A stretch of 9,759 bases of DNA from an uncultured Clostridia bacterium (GCA_937875645.1 CALLXO010000102.1:1-9759); one strand, 5' to 3'. Shown: positions 1 to 7,929, counted from the stretch's first letter. Notes: generated by a model from the letters alone, not told the origin. Numbers and translations are program-made.

Positions 1-2319
1 ACGCTCTATCAATTCCATAATGCCGCTACAAAATACGTTTTCGCCGTCGCATACGGCGTCAACTTCCAACTCCTTGCCCAAAATATATTTGTCTACAAGT
101 ACAGGATGATCGCTGGACACCTTAACGGCACTTTCAAAGTATCTTTTTAATGCTTCGCTGTTGCCTGCTATCTGCATTTGCCGTCCGCCTAAAACGTAAC
201 TTGGCCTAACTAATACAGGATAACCTACTTTTTCTGCAACACGCAAACCTTCTTCAACGGAAACTACTGCTTTCCCTATAGGTTGAGGGATAGATAGCTT
301 GTTCATTATTTTTTCAAAGCAGTCTTTGTCCTCGGCGTTTTGAATTCCCTTCACATCAGTTCCCAAAATTGTAACGCCTAAATTTGACAAGCTTTCCGCC
401 AAATTGATAGCTGTCTGTCCGCCAAAAGTTACGATAATCCCCTGTGGCTTTTCTAAATGGATAACATTCATCACGTCTTCAATTGTCAACGGCTCAAAAT
501 ACAACTTATCGCTCAGCGTATAATCGGTAGAAACCGTTTCGGGATTGTTATTTATTATTATTGCTTGAAAACCATTTTCTTTTAGTGTCCAAACGGCATG
601 TACTGTCGAATAATCAAATTCGATACCTTGTCCAATGCGTATAGGCCCGCTCCCCAACACTATTACTTTTTTGTCGTTACTTACGTTACTTTCGTTTTCT
701 TCCTCATATGTGCTGTAAAAATAGGGTACATAACTGTCAAATTCGCTTGCGCAAGTATCAATCATTTTATAGACAGGCATTATATTGGCTTTCTTTCGCA
801 TGGTAAAAATTTCTTCTTGAGTAGTTTTGTAAATTTCCGCTAAATATTTGTCAGAAAAACCCATTTTCTTAGCTTTTTTAAACAAATCCATGTCAAATTT
901 TTCAGCTGCTTTAAGCTGCTTGTCCATTTTTACGATGTTTTTAATCTTGTCGAGAAAAAATAAATCAATTTTAGTATTTGTAGCTATATTGCCAATATCA
1001 AATCCGTTATATAATAATTGCGCTATGGCGTAAATTCTGTCGTCTGTCGGTGTTTTGGTATAGTCGTTTAGTTTTACGTTATCCCAGTCTGCAAATTTAG
1101 GCGCAAGAATATGACACACTCCTGTTTCTGAACTGCGGACGGCTTTTAATAAACTCTCCTCAAAGGTGCGTCCTATGCTCATTACTTCGCCCGTTGACTT
1201 CATTTGAGTGTTTAGCGCGTTGCTTGCCGTTTCAAATTTGTCAAAGGGGAAACGAGGTATTTTTGTTACTACGTAATCTAAGGAAGGCTCAAAGGAAGCA
1301 GGCGTGCTGGATATCTTAATTTCGTCAAGAGTAAGCCCTACTGCAATTTTTGCCGATACTCTTGCTATGGGGTAACCGCTCGCTTTGCTGGCTAAGGCAG
1401 AACTTCGGGATACTCGTGGGTTTACTTCAATAACGAAGTAGGAAAAGGAATAAGGGTCAAGGGCGAATTGAACGTTGCAACCGCCTTCAATTTTTAATGC
1501 ACGAATAATTTTTAGCGAGGCGCTCCTCAGCATTTGATATTCCTTATTTGTTAGTGTCTGACTGGGCGCTACTACTATGCTGTCGCCGGTATGTACTCCG
1601 ACAGGGTCAACGTTTTCCATATTGCAAACGCATATGGCTGTGTCAAAAGCATCTCTAATTACTTCATACTCTATCTCTTTAAAGCCTTTTATGCTTTTTT
1701 CTACCAATACCTCGTTGACGGGAGAAAGCCTTAAAGCATTTTTTGCAAGTTCGTACATCTGCTCTTTATTGTCTGCAAAACCACCGCCAGTACCCCCTAA
1801 GGTAAAAGCCGGTCTAAGTATTACCGGATAGCCAATACTTGATGCGGCGGCAAAACACTCTTCAATACTCTTACATGTGACAGAGGGGAGTATCGGTTCG
1901 CCAATACTCATACACAGTTGTCTAAATTTTTCCCTATCTTCGGCGGCTTCAATGCTTTCTACCGTTGTGCCCAACAGTTTAACCTGACATTCCTCAAGTA
2001 CGCCGGCTTTTGCCAATTTTACTGCTAAATTAAGCGCAGTTTGACCTCCTAAGGAAGGCAAAAGGGCATCAGGTCTTTCGTAACGGATAATTTTAGCGAC
2101 ATATTCCATCGTCAGCGGCTCCATATAAACCTTGTCCGCCATTTTTGTATCTGTCATAATGGTAGCAGGGTTGCTGTTTACCAAAACTACCGAATAGCCT
2201 TCTTCCTTTAACGCTAAGCACGCCTGAGTGCCTGCATAGTCAAATTCCGCCGCTTGCCCTACCACAATAGGACCGCTGCCTATTACCATAATCTTTTTTA
2301 TGTTTGTATTTTTAGGCAT
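1..2319 (-). CDS. carB: Carbamoyl-phosphate synthase large subunit, C-terminal part beyond window
   Basis: This is the synthetase subunit that makes carbamoyl phosphate from bicarbonate, two ATP and ammonia channelled from CarA. I translated the frame by hand from the ATG at 2319 to base 1: 773 codons, no stop. The family is near 1,070 residues, so about 300 C-terminal residues (rest of the second ATP-grasp unit and the allosteric domain) lie outside. The first half shows GSGPIVVGQ at residue 14, the glycine-rich GGTGGG at 175-180, and the metal/ATP-site stretch [11 protein letters not shown] near 298-308. An oligomerisation linker follows, then the second half begins with [10 protein letters not shown] at 556-565 and has [10 protein letters not shown] at 704-713. 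The internal duplication is normal for the family. The start lies one base after the carA stop (TAAAATG), so translation is probably coupled. An AAGGAG at 2333-2338 sits 13 bases upstream, farther than usual. Identification is very secure. Confidence 0.97.
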   Translation of the reverse strand, partial: MPKNTNIKKIMVIGSGPIVVGQAAEFDYAGTQACLALKEEGYSVVLVNSNPATIMTDTKMADKVYMEPLTMEYVAKIIRYERPDALLPSLGGQTALNLAVKLAKAGVLEECQVKLLGTTVESIEAAEDREKFRQLCMSIGEPILPSVTCKSIEECFAAASSIGYPVILRPAFTLGGTGGGFADNKEQMYELAKNALRLSPVNEVLVEKSIKGFKEIEYEVIRDAFDTAICVCNMENVDPVGVHTGDSIVVAPSQTLTNKEYQMLRSASLKIIRALKIEGGCNVQFALDPYSFSYFVIEVNPRVSRSSALASKASGYPIARVSAKIAVGLTLDEIKISSTPASFEPSLDYVVTKIPRFPFDKFETASNALNTQMKSTGEVMSIGRTFEESLLKAVRSSETGVCHILAPKFADWDNVKLNDYTKTPTDDRIYAIAQLLYNGFDIGNIATNTKIDLFFLDKIKNIVKMDKQLKAAEKFDMDLFKKAKKMGFSDKYLAEIYKTTQEEIFTMRKKANIMPVYKMIDTCASEFDSYVPYFYSTYEEENESNVSNDKKVIVLGSGPIRIGQGIEFDYSTVHAVWTLKENGFQAIIINNNPETVSTDYTLSDKLYFEPLTIEDVMNVIHLEKPQGIIVTFGGQTAINLAESLSNLGVTILGTDVKGIQNAEDKDCFEKIMNKLSIPQPIGKAVVSVEEGLRVAEKVGYPVLVRPSYVLGGRQMQIAGNSEALKRYFESAVKVSSDHPVLVDKYILGKELEVDAVCDGENVFCSGIMELIER

Positions 2320-2320
2320 T

Positions 2321-3406
2321 TTAGTTTTTATACTCCTTGATAGCTTTTAAAAAATCGCCAAATAACTCTGCGCTGTCAATGGGACCGGGTGCGCTTTCGG
2401 GATGAAATTGAACGCTAATTATGTTGTTATTTTTGCTCTTTACCCCTTCAACTGTTTTGTCCAATAGGTTAATGTGACTGACCTCTAAGCAGGTGTTTTT
2501 TAAGCTTTTTTCGTCCACGGCATAGCTATGGTTTTGACTGGTTATATAAACTTTGCCCGACAAAATATTTTTTACGGGGTGATTTCCGCCACGGTGTCCA
2601 AATTTTAGCTTATATGTTTTTGCGCCAAAAGCTAAGCATATTATTTGATGACCTAAACATACTCCCATAACAGGTTTTTTGCCTGCTATCTCCCTTACCG
2701 TTTGGGCAATCTCCGGAAGGTTTTGTGGGTCTCCCGGCCCGTTAGAAAAAAACACTCCGTCAGGGTTAAGGCTCAATATTTTTTGTGCATTAGTATTGTA
2801 AGGGACAATAGTGACGTTGCACCCTAACTCATTTAGTATCCTTATCATATTAAGCTTAATGCCGCAATCCACCGCCACAACAGAGTAAATGTGGTTGGGG
2901 GTTCGGCTGTACCAAATTTTTTTGCAGCTCACTTTTTCTACTTGGTTTGTTGGTTGCTTGTACTCCGCTAATTCACGCAATATTTCTTGCGTATCTAAAT
3001 GTGCGTCACAGATGCAAGCGGTCATACTACCTTGATTGCGTATTATTCTCGTTATCATACGGGTATCTACGCCCGATATGCCTGCTACGCTGTTTTCTTC
3101 AAGCAACTCGCCTAACGTTTTTGTGTATCTAAAGTTAGAAGGCAAATCGTTGTATTCTCTGACAATCATTCCCTTTAAGCCGATAGTATGGCTCTCGTAA
3201 TCCTCATCGGTAATGCCATAATTGCCTATCAACGGATACGTCATAACCACCATTTGGTCGGTATAACTTGGGTCAGATACTATCTCTTGATAACCCGCCA
3301 TGCTTGTATTAAAAACAATTTCGCACATACTTTTTTGGCTATTAGCACCAAAACCTTCACAAAAAAACTCCTTGCCATTTGCTAAAATCAATTTCTTTTT
3401 TGCCAT
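2321..3406 (-). CDS. carA: Carbamoyl-phosphate synthase small (glutaminase) subunit
   Basis: The product hydrolyses glutamine and passes ammonia to CarB for carbamoyl phosphate synthesis in the cytoplasm. At 361 residues it is full length for the family. The N-terminal small-subunit domain occupies about residues 1-150, including the typical [17 protein letters not shown] stretch at 32-48. The class I glutamine amidotransferase domain fills about 173-355: SNGPGDP at 221-227, the nucleophile Cys250 in GVCLGHQ, and the His335/Glu337 pair in QFHPES. All three catalytic residues are present, so it should be active. The ATG at 3406 is preceded by GGGAGA (3412-3417), five bases away, which lies inside the end of pyrC. 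The gene overlaps pyrC by 19 bp and touches carB with one base between them, so the three form one transcription unit. Confidence is very high. Confidence 0.98.
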   Translation of the reverse strand: MAKKKLILANGKEFFCEGFGANSQKSMCEIVFNTSMAGYQEIVSDPSYTDQMVVMTYPLIGNYGITDEDYESHTIGLKGMIVREYNDLPSNFRYTKTLGELLEENSVAGISGVDTRMITRIIRNQGSMTACICDAHLDTQEILRELAEYKQPTNQVEKVSCKKIWYSRTPNHIYSVVAVDCGIKLNMIRILNELGCNVTIVPYNTNAQKILSLNPDGVFFSNGPGDPQNLPEIAQTVREIAGKKPVMGVCLGHQIICLAFGAKTYKLKFGHRGGNHPVKNILSGKVYITSQNHSYAVDEKSLKNTCLEVSHINLLDKTVEGVKSKNNNIISVQFHPESAPGPIDSAELFGDFLKAIKEYKN

Positions 3407-4656
3407 ATAATTCTCCCGTCTTTAATGGTCAATATGTTTTGTCCGTAAAGTGTTTTGCCCTCATATGGACTGCTTTTGCCTTTGGAGACAAACTCCTCTC
3501 CTTTAACCGTCCAACAAGCATTTAAGTCAAGTACAGCTAAATTGGGACTATCTAAAGTAATACCTAATTTATCAATTCCAAAAATTTTGCGAGGAGATAT
3601 TGCCATGCAATAAATCAGTTTTTCTAAACTAATTATGCCTTTTTTTATAAGATAGGTGTAAAGGGCAGCAAAAGAAGTTTCCAGCCCGCTTACTCCCATT
3701 TTGCTGTCAGTGAGTCCGCCGCTTTTTTCTGCTACGGAATGGGGCGCATGGTCTGTTGCAATAATGTCTATCGTGCCGTCAATAATACCTTCTATCAGTG
3801 CTTGTCTGTCTTTTTCTGTCCGGATTGGAGGATTCATTTTAAATCTACCCTCATCAACCAAATCATTTTCGGAAAAACACAGGTAATGGGGGGCTGTTTC
3901 GCAAGTGACGTTAATACCTTTCTTTTTTGCTTTTCGAATAATATCAACGCTTTTTTTTGTAGACACATGGCATACGTGGTATTTGCAGCCTGTTTTTTTG
4001 CATAGCAAAATATCACGTTTTACTTGTAGCCATTCGCTCTTTGCATTAATGCCTGTTAAATTATGTTTTTTAGCAAATCTTCCCTCATGGATACAACCGC
4101 CTTTTTTTATTAAAGTGACGTCTTCGCAATGAGCTGCTATTATCTTGTCTAACTTAGCGGCTTTTGTCATAGCGTCAAGCATAATATTTTTTTTGGCAAC
4201 GCCCACTCCGTCATCGCTAAAAGCTACGACTAAAGGACTTAAATTTTCCATATCGCTTAATGCTAACCCTTTTTCGCCTTGGGTAATACTGCCGTAAGGC
4301 AAAACTTCCGTTATAGCGTCACGTTTAATTATTTCAAGCTGTTGCTGCAAATTTTCTAAATTATCAGGTACAGGGTGAACGTTAGGCATAGTGCAAAGCG
4401 AAGTATAGCCTCCCTTTGCTGCCGCTTTCGTGCCGCTTAAGATACTTTCCTTATAAGAAAAACCCGGCTCTCTCAAATGTGTATGAACATCGACAAAACC
4501 GGGAATAACAAAACAACCGTTAATATTTATTTCAATATCGCTTGTAAAATTATCTGGAAGACAATTTTTGTAAACACTTTGGCTGTCGACTGCGATGTCA
4601 CCGTCGACAAAGCCGCTTGGTGTAAAATATTTTGCGCCGCGCAAAAGTATTTTCAC
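3388..4656 (-). CDS. pyrC: Dihydroorotase, class I zinc-type
   Basis: The enzyme interconverts carbamoyl aspartate and dihydroorotate, the third step of de novo pyrimidine synthesis. The 422 residues match class I dihydroorotases of the amidohydrolase superfamily. Visible motifs are the metal ligands His58/His60 in DVHTHLREPG, the MPN substrate-binding stretch at 90-92, FSDDG near 146-150 (the position of the bridging aspartate in class I enzymes), His176 in AHCED, His230 in HVSTK, NPPIR at 275-279 and Asp302 in ATDHAPH. No key residue is missing. The start is GTG at 4656, chosen because GGAGGT (4662-4667) lies five bases upstream and the protein then begins at the expected beta strand. It is the first gene of the pyrC-carA-carB unit, with a promoter just upstream. 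Confidence is very high. Confidence 0.97.
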   Translation of the reverse strand: MKILLRGAKYFTPSGFVDGDIAVDSQSVYKNCLPDNFTSDIEININGCFVIPGFVDVHTHLREPGFSYKESILSGTKAAAKGGYTSLCTMPNVHPVPDNLENLQQQLEIIKRDAITEVLPYGSITQGEKGLALSDMENLSPLVVAFSDDGVGVAKKNIMLDAMTKAAKLDKIIAAHCEDVTLIKKGGCIHEGRFAKKHNLTGINAKSEWLQVKRDILLCKKTGCKYHVCHVSTKKSVDIIRKAKKKGINVTCETAPHYLCFSENDLVDEGRFKMNPPIRTEKDRQALIEGIIDGTIDIIATDHAPHSVAEKSGGLTDSKMGVSGLETSFAALYTYLIKKGIISLEKLIYCMAISPRKIFGIDKLGITLDSPNLAVLDLNACWTVKGEEFVSKGKSSPYEGKTLYGQNILTIKDGRIIWQKRN

Positions 4657-4661
4657 TTTCT

Positions 4662-4667
4662 ACCTCC
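4662..4667 (-). promoter_or_regulatory. pyrC: Ribosome binding site deciding the GTG start of pyrC
   Basis: GGAGGT on the minus strand ends five bases before the GTG at 4656-4654. This near-perfect site supports the non-ATG start; the next in-frame methionines lie far inside the protein. Confidence 0.85.
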
Positions 4668-4678
4668 GTATCTAATGC

Positions 4679-4706
4679 AGTATAACATAAAGGTGTTTAA
4701 AGTCAA
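4679..4706 (-). promoter_or_regulatory. Promoter of the pyrC-carA-carB operon
   Basis: On the minus strand, TTGACT (4701-4706) and TATACT (4679-4684) are separated by 16 bp, and TG-T precedes the -10, giving an extended -10. The predicted transcript starts near 4672, so the leader is only about 16 bases and is almost entirely ribosome binding site. That leaves no room for an attenuator or PyrR-binding leader hairpin. The -35 lies in the right arm of a palindrome (4702-4717). Confidence 0.75.
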
Positions 4707-4717
4707 AACATTTTGAC
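4702..4717. promoter_or_regulatory. Operator-like palindrome over the pyrC -35
   Basis: GTCAAAACATTTTGAC reads as two perfect 7-bp arms around two central bases, and it includes the -35 hexamer of the pyrC promoter. A repressor dimer bound here would block polymerase. It could instead serve as a weak 3' end signal for the upstream HTH gene, since the same bases would form a small stem in that transcript. The binding protein is unknown. Confidence 0.5.
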
Positions 4718-4761
4718 CCTTTTTTATTAATTTTGCTGCATTTTTATACCCACACCTTTTG

Positions 4762-5355
4762 TTAAATTTTGGAAAACTTTTTGATTCGCTTTATTAGCAA
4801 AAACCATAGTAATATTAAAATTTGCATAGGAATGCCTACAATAAATAGCAACCAAATATTGTCAACGGCAAAACTTAAGTAAAGGGATAATATTATCCCC
4901 CAAATAATAATACTTGCAAACAAGCAAGAAATTAGATTACGCTTTAATACAAGGTTAAATATCAACAAAACAATTGCCGAAGCGGGTATCGCGTATATAA
5001 AAGCTAACCATGTTTTTGTTAAAGTTGGAGCAAATATGCCCAAAAAAACGTAGCACAAAACTGCAACAAGCCAAACTAAACCAGCGGACAAATAAGAAAT
5101 TATATCTTTGTTTCCTTTTGCAAAAATCCTTTTAGGAGTTTTTTCGCTGATAAGATTGTTGACGGTTACGCCGTAAAGCTCGGCGAGCTGACACAATATA
5201 AAGATATCAGGCACGCCTTCGCCTCTCTCCCATTTTGAGATGGACTTATCCGAGTAATTAATTTTTTCCGCAAGCTCCAATTGCGTGAGTTTTGCCCTAG
5301 TGCGGTAAAACAAAAGATTACGGGCAATGGATTGCTTGAGTTTTTCCTCTTCCAT
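4762..5355 (-). CDS. Xre-type HTH regulator with four predicted C-terminal membrane helices
   Basis: This is a 197-residue protein of two parts. Residues about 9-65 form a Cro/C1-type helix-turn-helix (NLLFYRTRAKLTQLELAEKI, then the recognition region SDKSISKWERGEGVPD and the LAELYGVTVNNLI end). Residues about 86-190 are strongly hydrophobic with four predicted membrane spans near 86-110, 115-137, 142-163 and 166-188, followed by a basic tail (KRIKKFSKI). Such HTH-plus-membrane proteins are common and mostly uncharacterised in Bacillota. The sequence suggests a membrane-tethered regulator, but the signal and target genes are unknown. It lies 105 bp upstream of pyrC on the same strand, and pyrC has its own promoter. 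The start is the only in-frame ATG before the HTH; the ribosome site (GAAGG) abuts the ATG and is poor. The family is clear, the function is not. Confidence 0.85.
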   Translation of the reverse strand: MEEEKLKQSIARNLLFYRTRAKLTQLELAEKINYSDKSISKWERGEGVPDIFILCQLAELYGVTVNNLISEKTPKRIFAKGNKDIISYLSAGLVWLVAVLCYVFLGIFAPTLTKTWLAFIYAIPASAIVLLIFNLVLKRNLISCLFASIIIWGIILSLYLSFAVDNIWLLFIVGIPMQILILLWFLLIKRIKKFSKI

Positions 5356-5361
5356 ACCTTC

Positions 5362-5390
5362 ATTTTAAATTATTTTGACAAAAAAATCAA
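5362..5390 (-). promoter_or_regulatory. Candidate promoter of the HTH-membrane gene
   Basis: On the minus strand, TTGATT (5385-5390) and TAAAAT (5362-5367) are separated by 17 bp. The expected start of transcription falls on or next to the A of the ATG at 5355, which would make the mRNA leaderless. The spacer carries ATTTTGAC (5372-5379, plus strand), also found in the pyrC palindrome. The promoter is plausible but lies in AT-rich sequence. Confidence 0.45.
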
Positions 5391-5421
5391 GTATTATGCA
5401 ACTGTATTTGCCTCTCTACCC

Positions 5422-5449
5422 ATAGTAGAATTGATAAAAAATTCTCTAT
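5422..5449. repeat. Imperfect palindrome between divergent HTH and degV genes
   Basis: ATAG-T-AGAATT (5422-5432) pairs with AATTCT-CTAT (5440-5449) around a 7-base loop: ten pairs with one extra T. It lies roughly midway in the 207-bp divergent spacer, upstream of both genes, where an operator would be expected. No gene is visible in this spacer. Confidence 0.4.
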
Positions 5450-5515
5450 TTTTGGCATATTTAACAGTTGAGTGAAAAACAGTGATAATAGAATAAGAAT
5501 TTTGCAAGTTTATAC

Positions 5516-5521
5516 TATAAT
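5516..5521 (+). promoter_or_regulatory. Possible -10 element for the degV-family gene
   Basis: A perfect TATAAT lies 41 bases before the ATG at 5563, overlapping TATACT at 5511-5516. No convincing -35 is seen at 16-18 bp spacing, so either an activator is needed or another site is used. Confidence 0.4.
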
Positions 5522-5562
5522 AAAAGAGCAAACAAAAAGAAATTTATGAACGAGGTAAAACT

Positions 5563-6432
5563 ATGAGCTATGTAATTTATACAGATTCTTCTGCAAATTT
5601 AACAAACGAAATAATTGACCAATATGGAATAAAGGTCATACCCCTTATGTTTTTGTCAGGTGGAAAGGAGTTTTTAAGTTTTGATAAGGATAATCCTGTC
5701 GATCTGTTGCCCTTTTATAAGCTGTTGCGGAAAAAAGAGCACATAACAACCTCCTGTATCAACGAAAGCGATTTTGTCAATGCTTTTGAGCAGGATATTA
5801 AAGAGGAAAGGGATATTATATATCTGAGCATGTCCTCCAATTTAAGTGCCACACACTCTAACGCTGTCAAAGCTGTTGATTTGCTTAAAAGTGGCTATCC
5901 GCAAAGAAAAATTATTGTGGTAGACTCATTAGGTGCATCTATGGGGCAAGGGCTTATGGCTATTTACGCCGCAAAAATGCGCAAGGAAGGAAAAAGCATA
6001 GAAGAGACGGCGCACTGGCTGGAAGAAAATAAACTTATAATATGCCATTATTTTACTGTGGATAATTTATTTTACTTATTTAGAGGGGGCAGAGTAAAAG
6101 CCACCAGCTATCTTTTAGCAAATATTATAAACATAAAGCCCATAATGCACGCTGACCACAACGGAAAATTAGTTGCAACAGGTAAAGTAGTGGGGCGAAA
6201 AAAAGCTATTTCTGTATTGGCGAAACAAACTGTCGAAAATATTGTAAACCCCGCCGAGCAAATAATTTGCATCGCTCACGGAGACAGTTTAGAGGATGCT
6301 AACCTATTGAAGGATAAAATATTAAGCCAAATAACAGTAAAAGAGTGTATTGTTAACTATCTTGACCCTGTTATTGGAGCGCACAGCGGACCGGATACTC
6401 TTGCTGTGTTCTTTTTGGGCACAAAAAGATAA
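5563..6432 (+). CDS. DegV family (FakB-type) fatty acid-binding protein
   Basis: DegV proteins, called FakB where studied, bind a fatty acid and present it to the kinase FakA, which makes acyl phosphate for phospholipid synthesis. The 289 residues are full length. Visible family features are TDSSANL at 7-13, the Thr63/Ser64 pair (TTS), the SSNLSATHSNA loop at 91-101, VDSLGASMGQGLM at 120-132, the VDNLFYLFRGGRV stretch at 166-178 with Arg174, IKPIM at 191-195, and IGAHSGPDTLAVFF at 271-284 carrying the conserved His274. GAGGT (5552-5556) lies six bases before the ATG. It is transcribed alone, divergent from the HTH gene and convergent with the protease. No FakA-like kinase is present, so the partner would be encoded elsewhere. 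The family call is firm; the ligand cannot be read from sequence. Confidence 0.94.
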   Translation: MSYVIYTDSSANLTNEIIDQYGIKVIPLMFLSGGKEFLSFDKDNPVDLLPFYKLLRKKEHITTSCINESDFVNAFEQDIKEERDIIYLSMSSNLSATHSNAVKAVDLLKSGYPQRKIIVVDSLGASMGQGLMAIYAAKMRKEGKSIEETAHWLEENKLIICHYFTVDNLFYLFRGGRVKATSYLLANIINIKPIMHADHNGKLVATGKVVGRKKAISVLAKQTVENIVNPAEQIICIAHGDSLEDANLLKDKILSQITVKECIVNYLDPVIGAHSGPDTLAVFFLGTKR

Positions 6433-6441
6433 TTTAAAAAA

Positions 6442-6500
6442 TAAACATTTAGCGCAAAAAATTCACCTCTCGACTGTTGCCGGTGCATTTTAAATGTTTA
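6442..6500 (-). terminator. Long imperfect hairpin between convergent degV and protease genes
   Basis: Outer arms TAAACATTTA (6442-6451) and TAAATGTTTA (6491-6500) pair perfectly over 10 bp. Inner arms AAATTCACC (6459-6467) and GGTGCATTT (6482-6490) pair at 8 of 9, with a 7-base one-sided bulge between the two stems. Read on the minus strand, the stem is followed by TATTTTTTAAATT, so it best fits a terminator for the protease gene. Read on the plus strand there is no U-run, so its use for degV is doubtful. The 116-bp spacer shows no gene. Confidence 0.5.
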
Positions 6501-6548
6501 AACAAGAGAATACCCTAATGCTGATTGGTTGGTGTTTATTAAAAAATG

Positions 6549-7874
6549 CTAATTTACCTGCGTTAGACTTTCTGCTGTAAAGGTTATTTCTACCTCTTGT
6601 GCTTGACCGTTTCTTAAAAGAGAAAATACTATTTTATCGCCCACATTGCACATTAAAACGGTATCCACTACATTGAAAGTACGTTTTATCGGCATCATAG
6701 TTCCATCGTTTACTTTGACGCTGACTAAAATATCATCTGCCATCAAAACAGAGTAGGCTAAACTCCCCTGAGCTACTGACTGTATTTTTATTGTTTCTTC
6801 TATATGGGTTGTTTGATTTTCGGTATCAAAAACGGCTTTGCTATCAATTGACGTAATAGTAATACCTAACATACATTTGTTTAATCTGCCGTTGTCAATT
6901 ATTTTATCCGCCACTCTTGTTGCCACAACGGAGGGTATAACATACCCCATAGCTTCTACGCCCTCGTCCACTACCTTTGCCGATACTATACCTAAAAGCT
7001 TTCCCCTGGCGTCAAACAGTCCGCCTCCGCTGTTGCCTGCGTTTATCCCCGTGTCCACGCGCATTACCCTAAACTCTAATTCCGTCAAATTGTCCGCGCC
7101 CTTCATGGTTATATACTCACTGTCCACGCTTAAAATGCCTTTTGTTACCGATAACCCTTCCGCTTCGGGATTGCCCACAGCCAACACCGTTTGACCTACG
7201 GCAACGTTATCGCTGTCTCCTACAACTGCAGCAAAAGCTGCGCTGTTTTGTAAAACGCTGCTACCCTCCACTTTTAAAACGGCAATATCGTACGTCATGC
7301 TTCCGCCTACGTAAGAAGCATTTATTGCGTAATCTTCGTATTCCATACCGTAAAGAAAAACCTTAATAGTTTCGCCTATGCCGTCGACAGTATTAGAATT
7401 AGTGTCATAAAGCACGTGATAATTTGTAATTATATAAGCGTTACCCGCCGCCTTATCTAAATGATAAATTACACCGCTGCCTGCGGAAGAATATGTCCCT
7501 CCAAAAAATAACGAGCCACTTTTTTTATGCGTTACAGAAATACTTACGACATTTAAAAGTGCCTTGTTTGTAGCATATGAGGTGTCTTCATAAGTATTAA
7601 AACTCAAATATTCCTTTAAAAAATCTAAAAAACTGCCTTCATAACCCTTTTCTTGTGCTTCTTGATAAATTTCTTCAATGGTTATCTTGGAAGCGTCTGC
7701 TCCGTTGTTGCCTTGCAAACTGTTTAACCATTGGCTTTGTGTGCCGTTATAACCGTTTTCGACAGCTATTTCGTACGCTGATTTGCCGTTGTTTATTGCG
7801 CAGGACGCTAAACAAAATATTGTCAAAAACGCTATCATCAAAATTGCTATTTTAAATAATTTTGTATTTCTCAT
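6549..7874 (-). CDS. Lipoprotein trypsin-like serine protease with PDZ domain (HtrA-like)
   Basis: This is a 441-residue surface protease. A signal peptide (basic start, hydrophobic 8-21) ends in the lipobox LASC with Cys25, so it should be lipid-anchored outside the membrane. Residues 32-92 hold two copies of a short surface-protein motif (AVENGYNGTQSQWLNSLQG and EAQEKGYEGSFLDFLKEYL). The trypsin fold follows at about 105-325 with a complete triad: His153 (TNYHVL), Asp196 (YDIAVLKV) and Ser282 (GNSGGG). A PDZ-like domain fits about 333-436, ending with GDKIVFSLLRNGQ. The architecture resembles HtrA/DegP quality-control proteases, but with a lipid anchor instead of the usual membrane helix. 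AAGGCGG (7880-7886) lies five bases before the ATG. It is a single-gene unit divergent from ridA. The substrate is unknown. Confidence 0.93.
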   Translation of the reverse strand: MRNTKLFKIAILMIAFLTIFCLASCAINNGKSAYEIAVENGYNGTQSQWLNSLQGNNGADASKITIEEIYQEAQEKGYEGSFLDFLKEYLSFNTYEDTSYATNKALLNVVSISVTHKKSGSLFFGGTYSSAGSGVIYHLDKAAGNAYIITNYHVLYDTNSNTVDGIGETIKVFLYGMEYEDYAINASYVGGSMTYDIAVLKVEGSSVLQNSAAFAAVVGDSDNVAVGQTVLAVGNPEAEGLSVTKGILSVDSEYITMKGADNLTELEFRVMRVDTGINAGNSGGGLFDARGKLLGIVSAKVVDEGVEAMGYVIPSVVATRVADKIIDNGRLNKCMLGITITSIDSKAVFDTENQTTHIEETIKIQSVAQGSLAYSVLMADDILVSVKVNDGTMMPIKRTFNVVDTVLMCNVGDKIVFSLLRNGQAQEVEITFTAESLTQVN

Positions 7875-7901
7875 ATTTACCGCCTTTTATTACTTACTTA
7901 T

Positions 7902-7929
7902 ATTTTAACCTATTTTTTATTAAAAACAA
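7902..7929 (-). promoter_or_regulatory. Candidate promoter of the protease gene
   Basis: On the minus strand, TTGTTT (7924-7929) and TAAAAT (7902-7907) are 16 bp apart. The predicted leader is about 20 bases and contains the AAGGCGG ribosome site. The match is moderate in AT-rich sequence, but the placement is right. Confidence 0.5.

Noticed and set aside
600..2300. Repeated GSGPI-type motifs within one protein, suggesting a recent duplication or fusion.
   Set aside because: The two ATP-grasp halves are the ancestral architecture of carbamoyl-phosphate synthase.
598..4132. Several open frames of 60-90 codons on the plus strand inside carB, carA and pyrC.
   Set aside because: They lie opposite strongly conserved genes, lack ribosome sites, and have compositions expected from antisense frames.
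4689..4758. AAAGGTGT-type sequence in opposite orientations on either side of the pyrC promoter.
   Set aside because: Short (8 bp), widely spaced and in AT-rich sequence; not distinguishable from chance.
4657..4761. Possible PyrR-binding attenuator or riboswitch upstream of pyrC.
   Set aside because: The predicted leader is only about 16 bases, and no anti-terminator/terminator pair is visible in the 105-bp spacer.
6838..7855. Plus-strand open frames opposite the protease gene, one of 118 codons.
   Set aside because: They are antisense to a gene with a complete catalytic triad and signal peptide, with no ribosome site or recognisable protein.
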